64,000 bases of DNA from Larimichthys crocea (lineage: Eukaryota; Chordata; Actinopteri; Sciaenidae): positions 16,778,368 to 16,842,367 of the forward strand of contig NC_040016.1 of NCBI RefSeq assembly GCF_000972845.2. The letters run 5' to 3'. The position numbers and the translations under genes were made by a program. How positions within the stretch are numbered: position 1 is the first letter of the stretch; the number at the start of each line of letters is the position of its first letter. Under the pieces are notes generated by a model. The model was not told the DNA's origin. It made no database searches and worked only from the letters and a program-made list of their open reading frames with translations. This document shows positions 35,546-47,900 of this stretch, piece by piece.

Positions 35546-36412
35546 TTTTTTTTTATTAGAACTTTGTTTCACAAACAAAGGAACACAGATCATATACAAA
35601 ACATTACAAAAACATTCATGTATATTCTACACCAGGGGGAGAAAGAGTTTACATAAATATATTTAAATGTTCACATATATTAAGCGTTTTAATAGCTTTT
35701 GTGTTATTAGAAAACTTAATGGAAGCGATATACTGTCTGAGCTCACTGTGAAAGGCAACAAAAGATGGCTTTCTTCGAGTAAATTTACACTTATGAATAT
35801 GAAATTTTGCCATCAGTATGATGAGATTGATAATAAATGTTTCGTTTAATCTTACTCTATTTTTGTTCAAGTCAAAGAGCCCAAACAGTACATCCCTCCA
35901 AAACAACTTAAAATCATTATCAACATTTTTAGTAGTAAAGTTACAGGTATCAGTCCACAGACTTTGGACAAATGAGTAACTGTTTCAATATGTTCAGAAC
36001 AGAAATCTTTTTTTAATCTTCTAACAATATGATCATTGGATGGATAACATCTATGAATTATTTTAAAAGAAACCTCTCTCACTTTATTAGTTAACATGTA
36101 TCGGTTGGGTAAGAGCCAGATCTTCCTCCAGTCAGTGTATTCCATGAATTTATTCCAGTATGAGACCACATATGGGACTGTAGTGACATCCCTTTTGAAC
36201 AGGAATCTAATTAATTTGTTGTTATTACCATGGTTACCAGACAAACAAGCTTTCCCTACTGGGGTATCTAACAAGGACAGCAGGGACAAATGTTGTTTCC
36301 ACTCTAGGTTGAGATCTAAATAACATGCAAACACCAGATGGGATTGCTCCAAAAACTTCAGGTGATACAGGGATATTATATTCAGATACGAACTCATTAT
36401 AAGACCATCCCT
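35546..36412 (-). mobile_element. 5'-truncated L1-type LINE (ORF2 C-terminus, frameshifted)
   Basis: Minus strand: a poly-A (T run at 35546-35554) follows a broken frame (35867-36433) with TDWRKIWLLPNRYMLTNKVR, VSFKIIHRCYPSND and THL, the C-terminal region of fish L1-type ORF2. The frame then shifts, so it is dead. GATCAATGTGACAGATTTC flanks the whole block exactly at 35166-35184 and 36413-36431. This fits a 19-bp target duplication of the first insertion. Confidence 0.8.
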
Positions 36413-36439
36413 GATCAATGTGACAGATTTCATTCATGG

Positions 36440-36541
36440 GTTTGTAGAAATGATGACGTACACGTCCGTCATCCCAAACGGACCAATGAGATCGCCGGAT
36501 TCCACTCATCTACAAATTCCGGTACCGCCTCCCTCTCTCTT
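36440..36541 (+). promoter_or_regulatory. rplp2: rplp2 promoter and TOP start region
   Basis: About 100 bases of CpG-rich sequence lie between the L1 target duplication and the pyrimidine tract CCTCCCTCTCTCTTCCGG (36528-36545). They include a CCAAT box at 36483-36487 and a TGACGTACACGTCCGTCA stretch that contains a CRE-like half site. Ribosomal protein genes start transcription at a C inside such a pyrimidine tract (5' TOP), which places translation of this mRNA under growth control. Confidence 0.65.
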
Positions 36542-36589
36542 CCGGATTTCATAGCGTGACCGACGTTTCGTGTCTGTTTAGACTTAAAA
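36538..36589 (+). other. rplp2: rplp2 5'UTR exon 1
   Basis: Non-coding exon from the TOP tract to the donor AAAA|GTAAGT; the first base is estimated. It is spliced to the exon beginning one base before the ATG (acceptor CACTAAAG at 37536). Confidence 0.7.
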
Positions 36590-37537
36590 GTAAGTCCAGA
36601 TCTGAGCGTGTCAGACCGTGTGTGTCGATGAGTGTGTGCATGAGCGTGTTTTAAAATCTCTCACGGGCTTTTTAAATGCTGATTAAATGTGGCGTTTGGC
36701 GGGTAAAAGGAGCCGCTGTCACAAATGGAGGGCGGGTGGAGGCGAACACTGGGCGCCATGCTGCCTCTGTTAGCACAGCTACATCACTGATGTGTTTAGT
36801 CCAGCTCACGACTAAAAACACAAATAACAGAGGCACACAAGTAACAGTAATGTTGTTTTACGTCTGCGCTCTGTATACTTTGCAGTGTTTAACATGTGCA
36901 CACCACGTTGTTGTTACATGATATGCGCAGTAAAAATAGAGCTGTCATGTTGTGGGGAAGCTGGCCCCCTACTGGTGACTACAGGGATAATGCCTCATCT
37001 GTGTCCTTTAGAAATAAGAAAGATGTAGACGTTTAAGCAGTGTTTTGTATAACATGGTCATGGCTGCTGTTACACATATGTAACATACTCCTGCTTTTCT
37101 TAGTGTTTTCAGTCTTGTGCTGGACAAAATAAGCAATATGGATACATCAGCATGAGCTCAGGGCGTTTTATATTCCAAACCATCCACTGAGAACTGAATC
37201 AGCAGATTAATTAGTCATGAAATGATTTTAATGTCATGATTTCATTCACAATTCGGTCTAATAAAATGTCAGAAAACAGTGAAAAATCACAATTTATCTG
37301 ACCCCATGTTGCTTTTTTTTGTCCTTCCACAATTATCAAAGTTGTTTTGTTTTATGACTGTCTGTTGCTATCAGTTGTAAATTATGGAAGTAGGCGTCAA
37401 AGATGTCTTTCACACAGACGTGAAAGCCTCTAAGAGGCTGAGGTTGTCTTCCCACTACAGACTTTTCTGCATCGCTGTGTCGTGTTGAGCACGCAGATGG
37501 TTCACCTGTCATTACGTGTCTCTTCTGTCACTAAAGA

Positions 37538-38248
37538 ATGCGTTACGTGGCCGCTTACCTCCTGGCTGTGCTCGGTGGAAACACCAGCCCCTCTGCAAAG
37601 GACATCAAGGCCATCTTGGGCAGCGTGGGAATTGAGGCCGATGACGAACGCTTAAACAAGGTACGTCATTTAACAGTATAAGTTTTTCTCCCAGTTCAGA
37701 TGCAGTATTGTGACTGAAGTTAAATCTATTTCTCTGCAGGTCATAAGTGAGCTGAATGGCAAGGACATCAATGAAGTCATGAACTCAGGTGGAGGCTCCT
37801 CACTAAACATGCGTTGAAGATTTCAAGATATCATGCATGGAAGATGACTTAAAAATTATATTTTTCTTTTTTTCTACAGGCCTCTCTAAGTTAGCCTCCG
37901 TACCAGCAGGTGGTGCTGTAGCGGCTCCTGCAGCTGCTGCTGGTGGGGCCGTTGGAGCTGGGGCTGCGCCTGCTGCTGGTATGTATACAACCTTTATTCA
38001 TGGCTAAAATTAATAGACGTATGCTTTCAGTTTCTGTAGGATTGAAGTTCAGATTAGCATTATCATATTTCTGTATTTTGATTGAAAACTGCGGCGCCCT
38101 GTGTAATCAGTTTGAAGCTGTGTTTAGCAGTCCTAAATGTGTTGACCTCTGTCTTTATGTCTCGTTTCCAGTGGAAGAGAAAAAGGAAGAGAAGAAAGAG
38201 GAATCAGAAGAGTCAGACGAAGACATGGGCTTCGGCCTCTTTGATTAA
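37538..38248 (+). CDS. rplp2: 60S acidic ribosomal protein P2
   Basis: Join(37538..37660, 37740..37788, 37880..37978, 38172..38248) gives 115 residues, the same length as the mammalian protein. A 5'UTR exon ends at 36589 (AAAA|GTAAGT). P2 forms the lateral stalk of the large subunit as P0 with two P1-P2 dimers, and recruits elongation-factor GTPases. The N-terminus [17 protein letters not shown] and [20 protein letters not shown] form the helical dimer domain (1-60). An Ala/Gly hinge follows, then the acidic tail ending [13 protein letters not shown], the conserved factor-binding end with CK2-type serines. All splice sites are GT-AG and phases join exactly (0, 1, 1). No intron snoRNA could be recognised. 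PolyA signal at 38274-38279. Confidence 0.97.
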
Positions 38249-38273
38249 TCTGTCCTCTCTGTGTTTAAAAAGC

Positions 38274-38279
38274 AATAAA
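38274..38279 (+). promoter_or_regulatory. rplp2: rplp2 polyadenylation signal AATAAA
   Basis: AATAAA, 25 bases after the stop codon, giving the very short 3'UTR usual for ribosomal protein mRNAs. Confidence 0.85.
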
Positions 38280-38284
38280 AATGT

Positions 38285-41200
38285 AAAAGGTTTACACATA
38301 TCAAGTTGTCCTTTTTGCCTTTTTTAATAGGTGTCATGACAGATGTGTGTAAAGATAATTATTCCCAAAGACATTACTGTTAAGTGCTCCTAAAGACAGC
38401 CAGACGGCCAGAAATAAACTGTCTGGCGTTCAAGGTTTCATGTTGAAAGCTATTTGGTTCCTGCTAAAAATAGTCCAGACTGGGCAACACATTATCATTA
38501 GGTAATCCAGACACTGCATGTGGTCATCTGTCCTGCTGTTGGCCAGATAAGTGAAACCACAAAATGTCCCAAAATTAAAGAGGCAAACCATGATTCAATC
38601 AAAAACACAAAGGTGACCTCGTCACCACAGGTCAAAACAGGATTAAAATCATCTGCCACTTAACAATTGACATGACAGTTTTAGTTTTTCATCTAATGTA
38701 TTTAATGACCCATGTTAATGTTTTCTTATCATGGTAAAGGTTTGTTTTACATTGGTATTGTTTAACAAGGGTTATTTATTTATTTTATGATTGACTTTTA
38801 TTGATCATTGGGGAAATTCAAGCATCCAGTAGCAGCAGGAGACAGTAAACCTACATTAAAATGAACCTATACTACAGTAAACATGCATTAAAGTTAACCT
38901 ATAAGATAGATCTGCATTTAAATTACACCTGTATTATTTCATATATATATATTTTATAATAATAAGGAACAGAACTACAAATAGATAAAAACTATATACA
39001 ATTAACTAAAGCCACAGCATTGAGCAGAGCAGTGCAAATGAAGTCAGAAGTGAGGATATCAGAATGTCCAGTGCGACAGAGAATCGGACCACATTGTCAA
39101 TAGTTTATTGTCCTTTGTGTCCTTTCTGCCTCGACAAAGAGCTGATGTATAGTCTTATGGCCAGGGGGACGAAAAATATCCTGAGTCTGTTTGTTGAAGA
39201 CTTGCCGGAAATAAACATGTTTTCTTTGTGAGGTTCTTGATGTGAAACAGGTACAACTTCAAAAATATAAAGAAAGAAGCGGTCAAGTAGATGTTAATGT
39301 TGGAATAAGTAAGGATTTATCTAAGCTCATAAGTGTCCACAATAAAAGTTTCAGAGTAAAATTTAGCTTGTCAATACAAGGAATGGCTGCAGCCCAGAGG
39401 CAGAGGCCTGGTATTTACAGGCAGGGACACTTGAATACAGCAGAACTGTCATTAATGTTGTATTAATTACACTTGTGCCTCACCTGCTGTGACTAGACTA
39501 GTGTTGTGAAATAGGCCGATGATAACATATTTGTGCTCATCTGTTTAAGCCAAGACTGTAGCTACGTGGTGTATAAATGCCTGAGTCATCAATCAGATCA
39601 CAACTCATCTTTTGTTATTTTATTTTGTTTTTCAGCTTTGACAGCGTGAGGGCTCGTTTAGTCACGGAAACTAACGACACTGTTTTGTAACCCTGCGTTG
39701 AAATGTGACCATAATTTTTCCATTACCTGCTGACTTGTTTGTCTTACCTGATAATCACCTGAAGTTGTGTTATCAAGTTTAACTCAAGATAAACTCATGA
39801 AAAGTAGTAAGAAAAATGTATCTGTTATAGGATAGCATTAATTTCACAGTCCATATATTTATTATATATATAACTTTATATATATTACTATATATTTATT
39901 CATGTTAACACACATTTAGCTAACCAGTTACACTGTTTTACAGTCAAAACAAAACAAAAAAACTGGCAGATCTGGTTGCCAGAATTTTACCACAATAAAT
40001 ACAGTGTGACTTTTTCTAATATTTGAGTAAAAGGATGGCCTTTTATTCCATATTTTACCATATAAATACAAGTTATTTTCATCCAACAGAACAATGTTTT
40101 GCCAAAAAACTGACATGATAATACCATATAAATGTCATATAAAATAAAAGGTTTTGCCATTAAATATGAAGATGTGTTAGTGTACAATTAATAGTCTCTA
40201 ATATAAAATACTACTTCATTCTATATAAAGTCCCTTAAAGTGCTGTAGAAATAAAAGCTTTTGCCATTAAATATTACTGTTTTACAGATTTCTGTGGTTT
40301 GTGTCACATGGCAGTGGCCAGGACACTAGGACTATTGTCTTCATCTTATATAATCCATTTGTTCCTGCCATCCTCTTTTCTCTGGTGCATTTGTGTTGCG
40401 TAGCGCTGTGCTGCTACATGTACAAGAATCCCTTGTGAACCCATTAGTTTGTTAGAAAGATCTCCTCCTTGCCTGCAGGGGAACCTGTTTCACAGGTGAG
40501 AGCCATCACTGCACGCTTCTATCATGGAGCTGACAGGCTGTCACATTCCAGCCTATAAATACCGAGCAGCTGGGAATCTGTGATACAAGCTGTAAATAGT
40601 CTCTGCAACATATTTAATACTCACAGACACATTTGTTGTTGTTCAACTGATAAACCAGCACGGTGTCACCTCAATGTTTATATTTATCATGTGACCCCTG
40701 TTCAGGAAATGCTGCTCTAGAGCTCAAGAAGGAGTTCAGTTACATAATGACAAAAGACATTTCAGCATTAAATTATCTTTTATTTTGAGTATGTCATGTG
40801 AATGCCAGCATTCATGTTAACAAATACAATAAGTTTAGCTATAACTATTAAATAAACTTAGCTCATTTTTAAATCTCACAAATGTAAAAAATATATTATA
40901 TTGCACTTTTCTAGCTAATATACATTAAAGGTTATAGCATTTATTTGTATTGAATTCAACAGTAGATTTGTAAACACAGTTAGTTAGTGTCACTTGCAGA
41001 ATCACCTATTTGTGACTCTGAAATATTGCTACATCATGATCTGCTACATGATGGAAATCAGTCTACACTTAAAACAGGACTCAGACTACCAAAGCTGTTC
41101 AACATGTTTTCAGCAAACATCCTGTTGCAGTAGAAATCAGGTGATTTGTTGTTTACAAGCATGAAATTTGTTTTTGGGTAATTGATTGTGTTGTTAAGAA

Positions 41201-41312
41201 AAAGGGGAATTCATGCTTGCAACACGTCCTGAACCACATCTGTGCTGCTGAGAGAAGTCGAAGAGTAAACCTTTTACTTTGTGCAACAGTTTTGTTTCGG
41301 CATGGCTGCCTC
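38285..41312. other. Intergenic; one dispersed repeat
   Basis: Holds the repeat at 38780-39235 and otherwise AT-rich sequence with no recognised gene. A minus-strand AATAAA (TTTATT at 40940-40945) could serve bcl2l14, about 370 bases after its stop. Confidence 0.5.
38780..39235. repeat. Fish retroposon remnant (TTTTATTGATCATTGGGGAAATTCA end)
   Basis: Starts with GACTTTTATTGATCATTGGGGAAATTCAAG, the inverted 3' end of a common fish retroposon. It later contains GGCCAGGGGGACGAAAAATATCCTGAGTCTGTTTGTTG, also familiar from that family. No coding frame remains. Confidence 0.55.
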
Positions 41313-43973
41313 TCAGCTGTCGCTGTCAGACCCGGGATGATCTGTACATGCCTGTAAAAGACAACAAGAGTTTTAAACCAATGTTCATATGCCACACCAT
41401 TTCTCATAGATACACTGCACATTTAAATGTTATTACACATTTAATTACACAATATCATCTATGTTCAACGGGTCTTAGTCTTACCTGTTTGTACTCAAAT
41501 CTGTCCTGGAGATAACGGTTCCCCAGGCCAGTGATGTGACCTATGTTCTGTTTGGAGAGTCTGACTATCTTGGCTGTAAAGTCATATGTAAGCGCCAATT
41601 TGACCAGCTCAGGTGCTGTTGGTGGGACAGTGGGAGGATTGTGGGTGGGAGTTGCTTCATTCTCCAGATACGCATCAGCCAGTTTCTGGAAAGAGGAGTA
41701 TGACATCCGCTGGAAGAAGTTGTTCAGGGTGGGGTTATCTTTCAGCTGGAGGAGATAAAGAGAGGAACGCTTTCAGTAAATACACTATACTTTGACCTAG
41801 TTGGGATTTTACTGCTGCTCCACATTCATAATAAAACGATTATGACACCATAAAATAGCTTAAATAACACTGCAGAAAAACAGCTCTTGGTTTTGATTAT
41901 TCCAGCAGGTAACTGGCCAAACATACGGCAGGCGACGCTGCAAGGGATCTTATTGAGATAATTTAATCTCAAGTACAATGATGTTTTTTGGTGTCATTTT
42001 CTAGCAATCTAATTGCCATTAACAATTTCATTATCGATTAATCTACAAATTAAATAACTGACTGGTCTTTAAAATACCTGGAAATAGTGAAAAAAAGCCC
42101 ATTACAATTTACTATAAAACACAGCTTGATGTCATTGAATTACTTGTTTTGCTCGACCATCAGTTCAAAACACAAAGTTACTGAGTTAACGGTAACGAGT
42201 GACAAAGTAAAGCAGCAAATCCTCACATTTAAGTAGCCGTGACCATGAAGTGTTTAGCATCCATGCTTGAAAAATGACTTCAAATCATCAAAACAGATTA
42301 TTGAAATAGTAACAGTATTTTTAACAGGCCATAAGACAGAGCAGTCACAAGCCATGCTGTGTTTTGCATAGCAGGCCTCATGCCTTTCTTTCTGTTAAAA
42401 CACTTTCACTATTGTTGTCACTACTTCACACTCTGTCTCTGTGGCAGGACACATTACGTAGCTTATGTATTTACTCTAAATAACAGATTGATGAAAAGGT
42501 GTGTCTTCTCCTTTTATCATGAAACTGAGTGATGGAGTTTGTACTTTTTATTATCCTGACTTTATAACTCGTTTATGACTCTTCTTAACTCGTTTAGTGC
42601 TGTGTCTTTTGCTTTCTGCTGAAGCACCTGCTTGTGAAAAATACTTCATACCTTGATATGACAATCAATAATACCTTTGTAATCAACTAAACATATAAGC
42701 ATGTGAATAATTGGAATCTTATTCCTCTATCTTACTGACCTTGTCATCTATGGCATCACCCTGCTCCTTTGTCAAAGCAATGATCCGGTTGATGACTTCC
42801 TCTGTGATGAAACAAAGTATGATCAAAGTGCTGAACAATCCCAGGCAGTACTGAGGAACTTAAAATAGTTTAATAATGCAGAACTGAGATGCACGGCCAG
42901 GGGAAATGGCAGGATGGTGATGATTTTCTAACTTCACAAAGTCGACATAACTGTCACTACACAATGCAGAGAAATGCTGCTTACTGTTTGCTGTGCACTC
43001 AATTAATTGGATTTGTTTACTTGTCAATTTTTTCACCCAAACATTTAAATACTGCACTTCACTCTTTCATAACACCTAGTGTGAGAAAAGGAAAGAGAAA
43101 CAGTTTCTCACCATCAGAGAGGGGTTTAACTTCCTCTTTTACTTGAACCTCCTGAACTATTCTTTCCAGTTCCTGTGACACTTTCTCATAGTACGAGTAC
43201 GTCGCTTCCACACTGACAGCAGCTGCAAAGCAAAAGAATTGACAGTTTGTACATGTAAAAAAAGTAATATGACCAACATTTCCATTATTTTTCTGGTTAC
43301 AGACATTTGAATATTGAATCAGACATGTACAAGACTCAATTTTACCTTCAACTCGGGTTATGTCAGCAGGGTTAAGCTCTTTAATCGATTTATTGTGTTT
43401 TATCGAAGACAGCCGCCTCTTGGAGAACCTCCTTTTTATGGATTTTCTTCTCATGGACTTTCTTTTTTGTAAAGGGACTGGAGTTGTTGGCAGGCAGGTG
43501 GTCGCAGAGTCAAACAACTCTTCTCCTTGGGAGCCCTCAGGGATCTCTGATGGACTGTCCTCATCTTCATCTTTGTCCTCGTTACTCTTCCGATAGAAAA
43601 TACCAAATAAGTTTTTCCAGAATGAGGGCTTCTTGCTCTTCTTTGATTTCTTGGTGGGTTTCTCAGATTTTTCGTTAAGTACATTAAGTTCTTTGGGCTG
43701 ATTTGCAGGAGTCTCGACCCCAGAAAATGTACCAATTTCCTCGTAGTTAAATCCCTCTGCCAAATGAAGGGAAGGATCACTGGAATGGCGTCTTTGCTTT
43801 CTTGGCATTGTCACCCATTTTTCTTTCCTCCGAACCTTCGTGTCTTTCAGTGTCCCATCATTTAGGCTGATGCTGCGCTTCACGTACACCTCCAGCAGAC
43901 GGATTGTATCCTTGTGAGGCACATAAATCAACTGGCCATTGTTTGGCCTTTGATTTTCTGTCTGTGTTTCCAT
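41313..43973 (-). CDS. bcl2l14: BCL-2-like protein 14 (BCL-G) homologue
   Basis: Join complement(43346..43973, 43112..43222, 42740..42801, 41485..41745, 41313..41351) gives 366 residues, with exact phases and GT-AG introns. BCL-G is a BCL-2 family member linked to apoptosis and mucosal inflammation. Evidence: a basic region with SFWKNLFGIF (compare human SSWKAFFGV). A BH3-like IIALTKEQGDAIDDKL (253-268) is split between exons 3 and 4. The BCL-2 core has LSYS-like MSYSSFQKLAD, YDFTAKI and GLGNRYLQDRF. These align in order with human BCL2L14. Lys/Arg/Ser-rich residues 100-200 are probably disordered. Odd: the last exon adds only 12 residues and lacks the WIQQHGGW BH2-like end of the human protein, so the terminal exon call is the least certain part. 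A 5'UTR exon ends at donor 44786. Confidence 0.82.
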
Positions 43974-44785
43974 GGTGGGACTAGAAGAGAAAGAAAACAA
44001 CATCACACAAGCAATATCTTGCATCAGTATCTGGAAACTGGTCAGAAATCACCTGTGCTCTAAGCAGACAGTGAGCTTTAGAGCTAGAAATAGATGATAA
44101 TTGACAAAAAGTTCTTAGAGTCATCTGTCGAGCCAAAAAAGCCAAATAATTGTGATGAATGATTACAAAGTGAAAGTATTTGAAAAGTCAGAAAAAACGA
44201 GCAACATGAAGTCAGTTTAGGTTTTAAACTAAAGGTTAAAACACAAAAGGTATAGGTATAGGTATTTTTCTATTTTGATCAAGGAAATAGTCCATAGATT
44301 AATCCATAATGAAAGTAATCATTAGTTGCATCCGTAGATTTTACTAAAGGTTGAAAATTAATGATTATTTGCTTGACTAATCGATGAAGCAACTCCCTAT
44401 AGCACATGTAGACTTATTCAAATAGCTTCTTAGATTACAGTGCAAAACACAGTTTATTATCACAGCAGGCCTGTTGGAAACCAGGAAGCCACTGAAGGAA
44501 CCACTGAAAGTTTTCTTTAAAAATCACATTTAAAAAAAACTTAATCAATTATTAAAACAGTTGCCAACTAATTTGGTGAAGTGATTGTTAATCATTTGAG
44601 GTTTTAAACTACAAATATAGTTGACTATGGAAGTGTTCTGTACTTTAGAAGTGTTACAGAGCTGCTGTGTGAAAAGTCACACACTGTTCAGAAGTCTGAG
44701 GAAAAATGTACAACAACAAGAAGAAACATGTTCAAGTACTTTAGTTATTTACCGCTACAGGCTGAAATCTACAGCATGCACTCAC

Positions 44786-44940
44786 CTCGTCTCCTTCACC
44801 AACAGTAGACTGGTTTAACTCACTGCAGTGATCCTTGTATGAGTACACAGAGGTTAATGAATGCGACAGACCGCAGCAGCTTTTCTTTACAGAGTTATCT
44901 CTTATTTGAAGGGACTCTCCGAAGTGTGTCTATACCTGCG
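44786..44940 (-). other. bcl2l14: bcl2l14 5'UTR exon and promoter area
   Basis: The donor GACGAG|GTGAGT at 44786 on the minus strand matches the acceptor TCTTCTAG at 43981, seven bases before the ATG. Upstream, near 44960-45000, is a GC box (GAGTGGGCGGAGAGCAGG). The start of the exon is a guess. Confidence 0.5.
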
Positions 44941-47900
44941 CACTCCACCCATGTTTGGTCATGTTACCTGCGGAGTGGGCGGAGAGCAGGTGGGAAAAAA
45001 AGAAAGAAAATCTGCCATCGTGATCTACATGTGAGCTCAGAGCGTCAGACTGTAACTTGTTTACGGTTTCGCCGTCGCTCTCGCCTGTTTCAGTCCTCCT
45101 CGTTGGTATAGCCACGTTTTACAGGAAGTAAAAGCTGCAGCGGTCATTTCCTATCAGAGGCTGTTAAAGTCAAACATATGAGTGTTTTTTTCCACCTCTG
45201 ATGATGTGCTGAACTGCAAACTGTGATTTTATGGTAAACTTCAAGAAAAATCTATCTATCTATGTTATCTATTTTTATCAAAACAGTAACTACTGTTTTG
45301 ATACTAATACTATTTGTAAAAAGTATTAGTATCAAAACAGTAACCACTGATGCCTTAGTATGTAAACATCACTAATGTTGCGGCTGATAAATGTGATTTT
45401 AACATCTTTATAGCTTAATCAATAATAAAAATACTACATCATTTATATTCTGTATACTATAGAGTATAACATATGCACTGTATTTTGTAAAAGTAGTAAA
45501 AAGTACCACGCTTGCTTCCAAAATGTGGTGGAGTCAAAGTATAAGGTGGCATTAGATGCACAGAAGTAAAGTACTTCAAGTACAGTACGTAAGCAAATGT
45601 ACTTAGTTACATTCCGTTGCTGCATATCATGGATAGGTAAATAGAGCAAAAGGGTAGAACAATACAAGTTGTGCAAGCATATAAAATGTCACCAATGAAC
45701 CTGAATACTTATGTAATAATACACAGATAATAGCGGTCCATTCTCAACAGTCATCGATTCATTTTATTTTCCCTGAGGGGAAATATAGGTTGCAGTGTGT
45801 ATAACACCAGAGCCAGCTTGGGTTCATATAATTCAATAAATACACACAATACGAGCAACACCCATGTATTTAACCCAACAGTGCAATACTTCCTAAAGCA
45901 TAGTGACTATGTTTTAGTTTAGTTTACCATCATTAGTGTACCATCAACATTATTAGCAACATATAACATTAATAATTATTTATACATGAAGTTATGTGTA
46001 TTAAAATTGAGTTATGATATTGACAGTATAACATTAGTCACTGGATATGTATTGAATGCACAGGGCATTGATTGTTTTTGGCTCATTCAATTTCATGGTG
46101 TTTCTAATATTTTGTCCACCCTATTTATATCAATGAGGGAAAATGAAATATTAGACACATCACGGTACAATACAACATAAAACAACGTATCTTTAGCTTT
46201 ATGTGTGGTCAATTTTATACACATATATACAGGTGAAAAGTATGTTATATACCATACACATATGTAATAACGTAACAGGGACATGAGGTCACAACTAAGG
46301 ATTACTTTTACTATTGATTGATCCGTCAATCATTTTTTACAATTCATCAGTTGTTACTGTTTAGTCTAGAAACTGACAGAAAATGAGCATCAAAAGTTTC
46401 CAAAGCCCAGTGAGGCATCCTCACATGTGTTATTTTGTTCAGTCCAAAACACAAAGATATTCAGTTAACTAAGCTATGAAACAAAGAAAGCAAAAAAGTC
46501 AGTCATTTGAGGAGCTGGGATAGTAGAGGAGAAATGGTGATATTAGTAATAATATGAATGGATTGTAGCTTATTCCACAGATATCCTTCAATCAGTAGTT
46601 TATTTTTTTTAAAGAAAGTCTTTAAATGTTTTATGGTTGTATTGCAGTTTTCACCTATGACCACTATCAATTAATCACCCCTTTCACCCTTGTAATCTTG
46701 TTAATCATTTACCATGAGCAAGGTGCCACTGAGCTGACTAAGTTATCATGACTTCACCAGTTACATACAGTTTTGTAACCACTACTAACGCCTCCAGTTT
46801 GCAGACGTGCATGAGCCGGCATTGGCATTTTCCAGGAAGAGACCACAATAAGAATAAAATCAAGTTCATACAAGGAAAGCATGACTCCATGTTTACTTAT
46901 TTCCATTTTATTACATTTGAGAGTAATCCTCTTATCTGGCTTGTTTACTGGAAATATGATCATTTACAGTACATGTACAGTAACCGAAAGCAAGTTGGTA
47001 GCTGCCTAGTTTGTGGTGCAACTGGTTTTAGATTTTACAGAGCAGTTCCTTTTTGACTGTCTGGCATTGTCTGACAAGACTAAAGCACACTGTAATTTGA
47101 TCACCAGCCTCCAGTGACCTTGCGACCCCAACCAACCTACATATTTTTTAAATATATCAATGATTCTTTGTTATATCATCAGGGAAAATCGGACTTACTT
47201 GACTTTTTCCTGCTTATGTTGTAGTGGGAATTCATTCATCATGAATATAAATGACATTTATTCACTGCTATTTAATCCAATTTCAAAGGCAACTTTACAC
47301 AAAAGCAAACAAATGAGTGAAAATGTTCCATGTTTGTTTTGGTGCAGTACTACAGTGAAGCCACAAGGTGTCGCACTAAAATCTGTGAACCTCTGTGCCT
47401 GCTGTTTCAAAACAAACCTTTCCCTTGTGTTGCTATGCAGCAGTGGACTGTAACAAATACAAATACAAGGTACTTGAACTACTTGAACTACTTAAGTACT
47501 TGGTACTTCAGTATTTCCATTTCATGCTACACTACAGTGTTTTGTTTTTTTACTCAAACACATTTATTTGACACAATTTTTACAATTATTTTACAGATTT
47601 TACACATCAAAACATATGACAAATGTATAAAATATGATGACATTCTTATAGTTCAAACTAGCCAATAGTCTGTAATAGTTAAATTTAACTCCATGTGTAA
47701 CAAAACATAAACTGCTACTTACACATCAGTAATAATAATATAGTATAACAAGTACAAGGGCTGTTTTTGTGTATGAATACTACTTGTGATACTTGAAGTG
47801 CATTTTTCTCATCACATTTATGTAGTTTTACCTAATGCAGGACTTAATTAGATTTTTTATACTTCAGTATTACTACTTTTAATTAAGTAAATGATCTTTT

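Noticed and set aside
37979..38171. H/ACA snoRNA in an rplp2 intron, as in mammals
   Set aside because: No convincing H box, ACA end and paired stems could be seen in this intron.
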